From Chloroflexota bacterium (GTDB lineage: Bacteria > Chloroflexota > Dehalococcoidia > Lucifugimonadales > UBA3495): a stretch of DNA of 11,563 nucleotides. Shown in pieces: positions 6,333-11,563 of the stretch (positions are counted from its first letter, which is position 1; every line of letters begins with the position of its first letter). The notes below the pieces were generated by a model that was given only the letters and a program-made list of their open reading frames with translations, was not told the origin of the DNA and ran no database searches. A program made the position numbers and the translations under genes. The stretch covers positions 1 through 11,563 of the forward strand of contig JADFPM010000059.1 of assembly GCA_022562335.1 (NCBI GenBank). The letters are read 5' to 3'.

Positions 6333-6398
6333 TGTGCGGGTGTGGATTACCACCCATCAACGAGCAACCGACCGTCAAGCGTAGATTGAGGTGCCGTC

Positions 6399-7757
6399 AT
6401 GGACCAGTGGGCCGGAGTCGTGTTAGCAGCCGGACAGGGCAAGAGGATGAATTCGCGGCTTTCCAAACCGTTGCACCGGGTATGCGGCAAGGAGATGGTC
6501 CGCTATCCTGTCGACCTTTTGAAAGGTTTGGGCATTGGCCGCATCGTGGTGGTGGCGTCTCCAGCCAACGCCCAGCAAATCAAATCCGCGTTGGGTGCAG
6601 ACGCGGAGGTGGTGATCCAACCCGAGCCCTTGGGCACTGGGGACGCGGTTGCCCGGGCCGGTCAGATCCTGGACGGCCAAGCCGCGCATATATTGGTGCA
6701 AGGCGCCGACGCGCCCCTGATCAGGCTGGAGTCGGTTGAAGAGCAGATGAAGCTCCACCTATCGGAATCTCATAGCATGACGGTCCTTTCCGCCACCGCG
6801 CCGTCCGCACAAGATCTGGGCCGGATTCAACGAAATGCAAATGGGCAGATCACGTCGATAGTCGAGGCTGTGGAGTCCGATTTGGGGCCTGACCAGACCG
6901 CCGAGGTCAACGCCGGGGTATATTGCTTCGACGGCTCCTGGCTGTGGGAGAACGTCGTCAAGATCCAACCCAGCGAGAAAGGCGAAAAATATCTGACTGC
7001 CCTGGCGGAACTGGGCGCTGGCCAAGGCGCGTCGATCGGGTCGGCCAATGCCGCGGAAGCCGTCGACATCATCGGGGTGAACGACCGGGTTCAACTGGCC
7101 GCGGTAGAGGCGGAGCAACGCCGGCGGATCTGCGAGTCTTGGATGCTGGCCGGCGTGAGTGTGATGGACCCGGGGTCGGTTTACATCGAAGCTAGCGTAA
7201 CCATTGGCCGGGACACGGTGATACTCCCCAACACCATGATCGGTGGGTCCACCGCCATCGGAGAGGATTGCCAAATAGGTCCCAACACCACCATCAGCGA
7301 CTCGTCGGTGGGCAACCGGTGCCGAATAACGGCTTCGGCTTTGGAAGGGGCTACCATGGAAGACGACGTGGACATGGGACCGTTCAGCCATCTGCGTCCC
7401 GGGGCTTATCTAGAATCGGGGGTCCACATCGGCAATTACGTGGAGGTCAAGGAAAGCCGGTTTGCCCGTGATGCAATGATGGGGCATTTTGGTTACATCG
7501 GCGATGCTTCCATCGGCGCCGCGGCCAACCTGGGGGCCGGGCTGGTCACCTGCAACTATGACGGCAAGGATAAACACCGTACGGTCATTGGCGACGGCGC
7601 GTTCATTGGTTGCGACACCATGCTGGTGGCCCCCGTGACGGTTGGGAAGAACGCCGTCACCGGCGCAGGCGCAGTCGTCATAAACGACGTTCCGGCGGGT
7701 AGACTGGCGGTGGGGGTACCTGCTAAGATATTGGATAGGAACACCAAGTCTAGTTGA
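6399..7757 (+). CDS. glmU: Bifunctional GlcNAc-1-phosphate uridylyltransferase / GlcN-1-phosphate acetyltransferase GlmU
   Basis: GlmU acetylates glucosamine-1-phosphate and then couples the product to UTP, giving UDP-GlcNAc for cell-envelope polymers; it is cytoplasmic. The 452-aa length suits the bifunctional enzyme (E. coli 456). The N-terminal nucleotidyltransferase shows LAAGQGKRM (9-17), Q74 and PLGTGDA (77-83), metal-binding D104 in GADAPL, LGRI, NAGVY (171-175) and GVNDR (226-230). From about residue 250 come left-handed beta-helix hexapeptide repeats, with LRPGA (332-336), NYVEVK (346-351), the catalytic His363 in MGHFGYIGD, NYDGK (386-390) and APVTVG. His363 supports real acetyltransferase activity. 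The C-terminal arm is shorter than in E. coli. GAGG (6388-6391) lies 7 nt before the ATG. A CBS-domain gene follows after 38 nt and is probably co-transcribed. A thymidylyltransferase-type relative is a remote alternative. Confidence 0.92.
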   Translation: MDQWAGVVLAAGQGKRMNSRLSKPLHRVCGKEMVRYPVDLLKGLGIGRIVVVASPANAQQIKSALGADAEVVIQPEPLGTGDAVARAGQILDGQAAHILVQGADAPLIRLESVEEQMKLHLSESHSMTVLSATAPSAQDLGRIQRNANGQITSIVEAVESDLGPDQTAEVNAGVYCFDGSWLWENVVKIQPSEKGEKYLTALAELGAGQGASIGSANAAEAVDIIGVNDRVQLAAVEAEQRRRICESWMLAGVSVMDPGSVYIEASVTIGRDTVILPNTMIGGSTAIGEDCQIGPNTTISDSSVGNRCRITASALEGATMEDDVDMGPFSHLRPGAYLESGVHIGNYVEVKESRFARDAMMGHFGYIGDASIGAAANLGAGLVTCNYDGKDKHRTVIGDGAFIGCDTMLVAPVTVGKNAVTGAGAVVINDVPAGRLAVGVPAKILDRNTKSS

Positions 7758-7795
7758 CCTCCTGGCGGTAAACACCCATAGGTTCAGGTACGATT

Positions 7796-9004
7796 ATGGG
7801 TGCCCGGGAGGGTTTAGGTTTATTGGAAACAGACTTACTACCATTATCATCGGTCTTCGCCGCATCTTTCGTTCTCTTCTTTTATTTTAGCCTGCTTCAG
7901 CATTACCGCAGCTCCGCCAATCTATTCGCTAGAGACGGCAGATTCTCACGCTGGTTGCTTATAGCCCTGACTTTCCTTAAGCACGGTTGCGTCATCGCCC
8001 TGGCGCTGTCGGGCCTTGCCCTGGTATCCAAGATCAACGGACTGGGGTGGTGGACGGCATCCCTTCTCGCGCTGGGGATCCTGGTTCTCGTGATAGCCGT
8101 TGAACGGATCACGGCGTGGTCTGGCATGCGGCGGCTCAATTGGGCCCTCTGGCCCCGAGTTGCGCAACGAAATGCTGGATCAGGCCAAAACGGTTCATCC
8201 CGTGGTCCAAACGTTGATGAATCCTACGCCGGCGGGTTTACCGGCCCCGAAGAACCGGTGCTCACCGAAGAGGAGTTGATCAACTTGGACCAGCGCGACC
8301 GGGAGATGCTCCGGTCGATCCTGCGCTTGGACGTAACCGATGCTCATGAGATCATGGTGCCCCGCCTGGACATGGTGGCCGTGGACACCGAATGCAGCAT
8401 CAAACAGGTGGCTGATGCGATGGTCAAGGGAGGCCACAGCCGTCTCCCCGTTTACGAGCAGACCGAAGACCGGATAGTTGGCATCGTACACTCCCGAGAG
8501 GTCCTGGCCTCCCTGGCAAGTGCGGAACCAACCCCCGCCCTGGGCGAGTTGTTGCACCCGGCGTTTTTCATTCCAGAGACCAAACGGCTCGACGACCTAC
8601 TGGAAGAAATGCTGGACCGGGGCGTTCAAATGGCGATAGTGGTGGACGAGTACGGTGGCACCGAGGGCCTGGTGACCATGGAAGACCTGCTGGAAGAGAT
8701 AGTCGGAGAGATTGAAGACGAGTTTTCCAAAAACAGAGAGTCCGAGTTGGTGCATATGCCCGATGGCACGGTGGTTGTGAACGCTGGGATATCCACCACG
8801 GATATAGAAGAATTGTTCGCCACCAAGATTGAAAGCGACGATGTGGATACGGTGGGAGGTTACGTCTATCAAACCCTGGGACGCATACCCCAAGTCGGTG
8901 ACTCGGTGACCACCGACCACCTGAAGATCGAAGTCATATCCATAATGGGCAGGCGGTTACGAAAACTAAAGGTCAGCAGGGTCAACGAGGAAGACTCCTC
9001 TTGA
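7796..9004 (+). CDS. CBS-domain membrane protein of the CorC/HlyC (CNNM) family with a reduced transmembrane part
   Basis: A 402-aa membrane protein. Three hydrophobic segments (about 15-36, 53-78 and 84-105) are followed by a polar linker (110-160). Two CBS domains come next, with EIMVPRLDMVAVD (185-197), HSRLPVY (214-220) and VDEYGGTEGLVTMEDLLEEI (283-302). The last ~80 residues match the CorC_HlyC transporter-associated domain (TVGGYVYQTLGRIPQVGD). Family members are linked to Mg2+/Co2+ transport or its regulation, with CBS domains binding adenine nucleotides. The membrane part is only about 110 residues and looks shorter and more diverged than the usual four-segment DUF21 (CNNM) domain, so transport itself is uncertain. 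The start is weakly supported: only AGG lies 7 nt before the ATG. It begins 38 nt after glmU and probably shares its transcript, which ends at the terminator at 9061-9091. Confidence 0.85.
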   Translation: MGAREGLGLLETDLLPLSSVFAASFVLFFYFSLLQHYRSSANLFARDGRFSRWLLIALTFLKHGCVIALALSGLALVSKINGLGWWTASLLALGILVLVIAVERITAWSGMRRLNWALWPRVAQRNAGSGQNGSSRGPNVDESYAGGFTGPEEPVLTEEELINLDQRDREMLRSILRLDVTDAHEIMVPRLDMVAVDTECSIKQVADAMVKGGHSRLPVYEQTEDRIVGIVHSREVLASLASAEPTPALGELLHPAFFIPETKRLDDLLEEMLDRGVQMAIVVDEYGGTEGLVTMEDLLEEIVGEIEDEFSKNRESELVHMPDGTVVVNAGISTTDIEELFATKIESDDVDTVGGYVYQTLGRIPQVGDSVTTDHLKIEVISIMGRRLRKLKVSRVNEEDSS

Positions 9005-9060
9005 TGTCCGGTTGGCGATGCCTGCCTGCCGCGCGATTTCTATGACATTGCTTTAGATTA

Positions 9061-9091
9061 AAGAGCGCCCCGGCTAAGCCGGGGCGCTCTT
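9061..9091. terminator. Strong bidirectional Rho-independent-type terminator
   Basis: AAGAGCGCCCCGGC (9061-9074) and GCCGGGGCGCTCTT (9078-9091) form a perfect 14-bp stem with a 3-nt TAA loop. It sits between the convergent CBS-protein gene and sortase gene, so it can end both transcripts. The A/T pairs at the stem foot supply short T-runs on each strand. Confidence 0.9.
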
Positions 9092-9124
9092 ATCGTGTGT
9101 CTTTGGCGACCCGTCGTGTGCCGC

Positions 9125-10096
9125 CTAGTTTCTGGCGATCAACTCTCCGCTAACCACCAGCCGGTGATCGTACACCAGGCGGGGGACGCAAGAAACCAGG
9201 TGAATGGTGGCCTCGTTTGTATCAAACAGTTCCAGTTCACTCTGATGGACCACTTTGGTGGACGTGATCCGGTAGAGAAAACGATCTTGCCCGTTTTCGG
9301 TGATGATGAATACGTCTTCGCCGTTGTTCAGTTTGCCGGGAATCTGGGTCAGGTTGTAAAACACGGACCCTTCTCCGGAGATCGGGCTTTCGGTGTGGCC
9401 AAAGAACCAGGCGCTATTGGCCTCGCCGCCGTTGGCCGATTCCGGGATGTGACCCACGGTGTTCACCGGCGTTTCGTAATACCGGCTGCCGGCCAGGTCC
9501 ACGATGTCCAGTTCTTCCACCGTTGAATCGAGTCCGATGGAAGGAATGATTATACGGGTGGCGGGTGCTTGGTCTGGGAGGACCTCGCCTATAGCTAGAG
9601 GGGCGAAACCCTGAAGTTGGATCTCCTCACGATATGCCAGCGGCTCGTAGGACGCAGGGTAGCTCCATGCTCCGGCGATGATGGCCTCTCCTGGGTAAAG
9701 CCGCTTGTTGGAGATGGCCGAAGCTGGAATGGTCAGCGATGTTGTACTCACCTTGGCGGTGGGGATGGCGGCATTGGTTTTCGAGCCATTCTCATCGGGG
9801 AAGTCAATACCGAGGAAATCAATACCAAGGGAGTCAAAGCTTCCGGCATCGGAAACAGGGTCCGCGGGATTCGAGGTTTGGACCGGTGCGGCCAGGCCCG
9901 TCTGAGGTTGCGGGCCCGCGTGTCCGAATGCGTTTAACTCTTGAAGTCCGCCCCGGGCAGCCGCAGCATAGACGTAATAGGCTCCGCTGGACGCCAACAG
10001 TATGGCGCCCAGGATAATAACGAATAGTCCCGAGAAATTGAAGAAACGCCGGTGCAGGCGTCCGCGAATCAGTAGGTAATCGTAACCGGCTTCCAT
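9125..10096 (-). CDS. Membrane-anchored sortase family transpeptidase
   Basis: Sortases cut a sorting signal in secreted proteins and attach them to the cell surface or to each other. This 323-aa protein has a basic N-terminus, one membrane segment (about 23-44) and a long low-complexity linker (50-175). The sortase fold begins near TRIIIPSIGLD (180-190). The catalytic residues are visible: His234 in AWFFGHTESP, Cys303 in HLVSCVP and Arg312 in DHRLVVSG. The usual TLxTC reads HLVSC here. The linker contains an in-frame duplication LGIDF-LGIDF (90-99), from a 15-bp direct repeat. AAGGAG (10102-10107) is 5 nt before the ATG. No protein with a recognisable LPxTG-type signal is encoded in the window, so its substrates are unknown. 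It is probably transcribed with the zinc-ribbon gene upstream and ends at the shared terminator at 9061-9091. The sortase class is not assigned; it looks closer to the D/E/F types than to class A or B. Confidence 0.88.
   Translation of the reverse strand: MEAGYDYLLIRGRLHRRFFNFSGLFVIILGAILLASSGAYYVYAAAARGGLQELNAFGHAGPQPQTGLAAPVQTSNPADPVSDAGSFDSLGIDFLGIDFPDENGSKTNAAIPTAKVSTTSLTIPASAISNKRLYPGEAIIAGAWSYPASYEPLAYREEIQLQGFAPLAIGEVLPDQAPATRIIIPSIGLDSTVEELDIVDLAGSRYYETPVNTVGHIPESANGGEANSAWFFGHTESPISGEGSVFYNLTQIPGKLNNGEDVFIITENGQDRFLYRITSTKVVHQSELELFDTNEATIHLVSCVPRLVYDHRLVVSGELIARN
9805..9834. repeat. 15-bp direct repeat in the sortase linker
   Basis: Two near-identical 15-bp units, AATCAATACC-like and GTCAATACC-like, lie in tandem. 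On the minus strand they encode LGIDF twice. The duplication is in frame, in the low-complexity linker between the membrane segment and the catalytic domain, so it changes linker length without harming the enzyme. Confidence 0.6.
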
Positions 10097-10217
10097 GGCA
10101 ACTCCTTGCCACCTCCTTTGCCTTCTACTCCCCCACTATCCACCACCACCACCAGGCTCCAAGGAGATTTCAGGGAGCGCACCTGATACAAGACCGGCCA
10201 GACCGGCCCGAACCGGA
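10097..10217. other. Short spacer upstream of the sortase
   Basis: This 121-nt gap between the zinc-ribbon stop and the sortase ATG holds GACCGGCCA, GACCGGCCC and GAACCGGAC in tandem (about 10188-10218) and, on the minus strand, two purine-rich ribosome-binding-like sites, AAGGAGG and AAGGAG. Only the second is suitably spaced (5 nt). No promoter or clear terminator is seen, which agrees with co-transcription. Confidence 0.35.
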
Positions 10218-10430
10218 CTAACGGACTCTAGGGGTATTCATCCCACCCGGTGTGATGGGCTCGTTCAGGTAAATGTCGCCGTTGCGAATCTTGATGTTGA
10301 ACCCGCAGGTGGGGTTTATGCAGACCCAAGCCTTGTAATGTACGGCCGCACCCTGGCCGCCGTAGTCGGAAAGCGGCACCAGTTGGCCTATTTCACATTT
10401 CATACACTTGGGCGTTCCCATTTCGTCCAC
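10218..10430 (-). CDS. Small zinc-ribbon protein of unknown function
   Basis: A 70-aa protein with two cysteine pairs, C9-x2-C12 and C37-x4-C42, the pattern of a zinc ribbon. The second pair sits in AWVCINPTCGFNIKIRNGD, which reads like a rubredoxin-type knuckle followed by beta strands and the segment IYLNEPI. It has no membrane segment. Translation probably starts at GTG 10430, because GGAGG (10439-10443), within a purine run, precedes it by 8 nt. The ATG three codons later would be too far from that site. A probable promoter lies just upstream at 10462-10491 and the sortase lies 121 nt downstream, so the two may be co-transcribed. The cysteine arrangement and good translation signals make it a real gene. 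Its role is unknown; nucleic acid or protein binding is usual for such folds. Confidence 0.75.
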   Translation of the reverse strand: MDEMGTPKCMKCEIGQLVPLSDYGGQGAAVHYKAWVCINPTCGFNIKIRNGDIYLNEPITPGGMNTPRVR

Positions 10431-10438
10431 TTGTTCCC

Positions 10439-10443
10439 CCTCC
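10439..10443 (-). promoter_or_regulatory. Ribosome binding site deciding the zinc-ribbon GTG start
   Basis: On the minus strand GGGAGGGGG precedes GTG 10430, with GGAGG spaced 8 nt away. The alternative ATG at 10421 is about 17 nt from this site. Confidence 0.55.
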
Positions 10444-10461
10444 CAGATCAGGCTCCGGCTG

Positions 10462-10491
10462 AGTATAACATTACTGATTCAGCAATTCCAA
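10462..10491 (-). promoter_or_regulatory. Probable promoter of the zinc-ribbon and sortase genes
   Basis: On the minus strand there is a -35 TTGGAA (10486-10491, four of six bases), an 18-nt spacer and a -10 TATACT (10462-10467, five of six). The predicted start near 10455 gives a short leader of about 25 nt containing the ribosome binding site. The promoter overlaps the end of the small ORF at 10471-10596. Confidence 0.45.
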
Positions 10492-10596
10492 GAACTTGCC
10501 GTAGCCTAATTGACGGGTTTTCGACAATTCTTGAGTAAACTTTTCGGAATCCCGCCTCTCCGTTATGACAACTCGTCGTTCTTCGATCACTCTCAT
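10471..10596 (-). CDS. Small 41-aa ORF overlapping the sigma factor stop codon
   Basis: An ORF of 41 codons begins at ATG 10596, which shares one base with the TAA stop of the sigma factor (TAATG), and ends with TAA at 10471. The product starts MRVIEERRVV and ends GYGKFLELLNQ. It is rich in Arg, Glu and Lys, with a likely short beta strand followed by an amphipathic helix (about 16-40). Two start options exist: the overlapping ATG by termination-reinitiation, or the GTG at codon 3 (10590), which has GGAG (10599-10602) at an 8-nt spacing. The latter would make a 39-aa protein and place the site inside the end of the sigma gene. No signal peptide, membrane segment or cysteines are present. I do not recognise the family. 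Being coupled to the sigma gene, it could be a sigma-associated factor, but this is speculation. A chance ORF of this length cannot be excluded. Confidence 0.5.
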   Translation of the reverse strand: MRVIEERRVVITERRDSEKFTQELSKTRQLGYGKFLELLNQ

Positions 10597-11563
10597 TACT
10601 CCAGGAAATCTCTTAACTTCCGGGAGCGGGTCGGGTGGCGGAGTTTCCTCAAGGCTTTGGCTTCGATCTGGCGTATCCGTTCCCGGGTGACGCCAAATTC
10701 CCGGCCCACCTCTTCTAATGTACGGCTTCGCCCGTCTTCCAAACCGAAACGCAGCTGCAGCACCCGCGCCTCCCGGTCGGTCAGGGTATGGAGAACTTCG
10801 TCCACCTGCTCTTTAAGCAGTTGGAATGATGCCGCATCGGCCGGGGCCGGGGCGTTGCGGTCTTCGATGAAGTCACCCAGGTGGGAGTCCTCCTCCTCTC
10901 CGATGGGCGTTTCCAGGGACACGGGCTCTTGAGAGATCTTCAGGATCTCCTCGACCTTCTCAGGGCCTATCTCCATGGCCTCGCCTATCTCGGCGGGGGT
11001 GGGCTCACGGCCGTATTCCTGCAACAGACGGCGGTGTTGCCTCATCAATTTGTTGATGGTCTCCACCATGTGGACCGGGATCCGTATCGTCCGGGCTTGG
11101 TCGGCTATGGCCCTGGTTATGGCCTGCCGGATCCACCAGGTGGCGTAGGTGCTAAATTTGTAGCCCTTACGGTAGTCGAATTTCTCTACCGCCCGTATCA
11201 GGCCGATATTGCCCTCTTGAATCATGTCCAGAAGGGCCATGCCGCGCCCGATGTACTTCTTGGCCACGCTTACGACCAACCTAAGGTTAGCCTCGGTCAA
11301 ATGTGCCTGCGACCGGTCGCTTTCAGCCTCTACCCGATTGAAGTAAAGCCGGAACAGGGGGTCCAATCCTTTCATCTGTTCCAACGCATGGGGCTGGTCG
11401 AGCGCCTGGCCGAGTTCACCCAGGGTGCAATCCTCCAGCACGTCGATAGCGTCCGGCGGCAACAGCCAACTGGTGAGGGAAAGGTTGATGACCTGCTTAT
11501 ATATGACATCGGGTTCCTCGGTCATGGTCTCGGCGATATTGGCCAGCAAATCCAAGGAGACTT
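10596..11563 (-). CDS. rpoD: Primary-type RNA polymerase sigma factor (RpoD/SigA), 5' end outside the window
   Basis: This sigma70-family factor directs RNA polymerase to -10/-35 promoters. The frame stays open to the right edge, so the gene is probably N-terminally incomplete; the leftmost possible start (TTG 11555) has no ribosome binding site. Counted from that codon, region 2 includes LTEANLRLVVSVAKKYIGRG (86-105), LLDMIQEGNIGLIRAVEKFD (108-127) and FSTYATWWIRQAITRAIADQ (134-153), the core- and -10-binding part. Region 3 follows (about 163-240). Region 4.2 has the helix-turn-helix TLEEVGREFGVTRERIRQIE (279-298) and the C-terminal HPTRSRKLRDFLE. These motifs are those of group 1 or 2 sigma factors and agree with the TTGACA and TATAAT elements seen here. 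The stretch before region 2 (1-80) lacks the usual DPVRxYLREIG form of region 1.2, having LDPLFRLYFNRVE instead. An alternative is a group 2, stationary-phase-like factor. Confidence 0.88.
   Translation of the reverse strand, partial: VSLDLLANIAETMTEEPDVIYKQVINLSLTSWLLPPDAIDVLEDCTLGELGQALDQPHALEQMKGLDPLFRLYFNRVEAESDRSQAHLTEANLRLVVSVAKKYIGRGMALLDMIQEGNIGLIRAVEKFDYRKGYKFSTYATWWIRQAITRAIADQARTIRIPVHMVETINKLMRQHRRLLQEYGREPTPAEIGEAMEIGPEKVEEILKISQEPVSLETPIGEEEDSHLGDFIEDRNAPAPADAASFQLLKEQVDEVLHTLTDREARVLQLRFGLEDGRSRTLEEVGREFGVTRERIRQIEAKALRKLRHPTRSRKLRDFLE

Noticed and set aside
10446..10472. A 7-codon ORF starting in the TAATG after the small ORF.
   Set aside because: It has no ribosome binding site, is very short, and overlaps the probable -10 box.

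Overview
The window looks like a moderately high-GC bacterial chromosome segment. The gene mix is a primary-type sigma factor, a membrane-anchored sortase, GlmU, CorC-like CBS protein, signature amidases, a cyclase-family hydrolase and a MerA-like flavoprotein. Together with the style of its palindromic and heptameric intergenic repeats, this suggests a Chloroflexota (Dehalococcoidia/SAR202-like) genome. That placement is an impression from protein style, not a demonstrated assignment. No phage, transposase, CRISPR, rRNA or tRNA gene was found.

Layout, left to right. (1) 1-362: a leader without a convincing gene, carrying a ~114-bp palindromic repeat element. (2) 363-1796 (+): a pyridine nucleotide-disulfide oxidoreductase resembling mercuric reductase, but lacking the features needed for MerA or dihydrolipoamide dehydrogenase activity. 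(3) 1797-2089: a convergent intergenic region with GC-rich hairpins. (4) 2090-6098 (-): a three-gene unit transcribed from a good sigma70-type promoter at 6186-6214, in the order amidase A, amidase B, cyclase-family hydrolase. Each of its two internal gaps holds heptanucleotide tandem repeats. (5) 6399-9004 (+): glmU and a CorC/HlyC-like CBS membrane protein, closed by a strong bidirectional terminator at 9061-9091. (6) 9125-11563 (-): a sigma factor (5' end outside the window), a 41-codon small ORF overlapping its stop codon by one base, a 70-aa zinc-ribbon protein with its own probable promoter, and a sortase.

How the genes may work together. The two amidases and the cyclase-family enzyme are all hydrolases of amide-like or cyclic substrates and could form a small catabolic route for nitrogen-containing compounds; this is inference from co-orientation. 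GlmU supplies UDP-GlcNAc for envelope polymers, and the CBS protein is a membrane protein probably co-transcribed with it. The sigma factor resembles housekeeping RpoD/SigA, which fits the TTGACA/TATAAT-like promoters seen in the window.

The most interesting items are the unlisted small ORF translationally coupled to the sigma gene, the zinc-ribbon/sortase pair downstream, the heptamer arrays whose first units contain the amidase stop codons, and the duplicated-hairpin repeat element at the left end.
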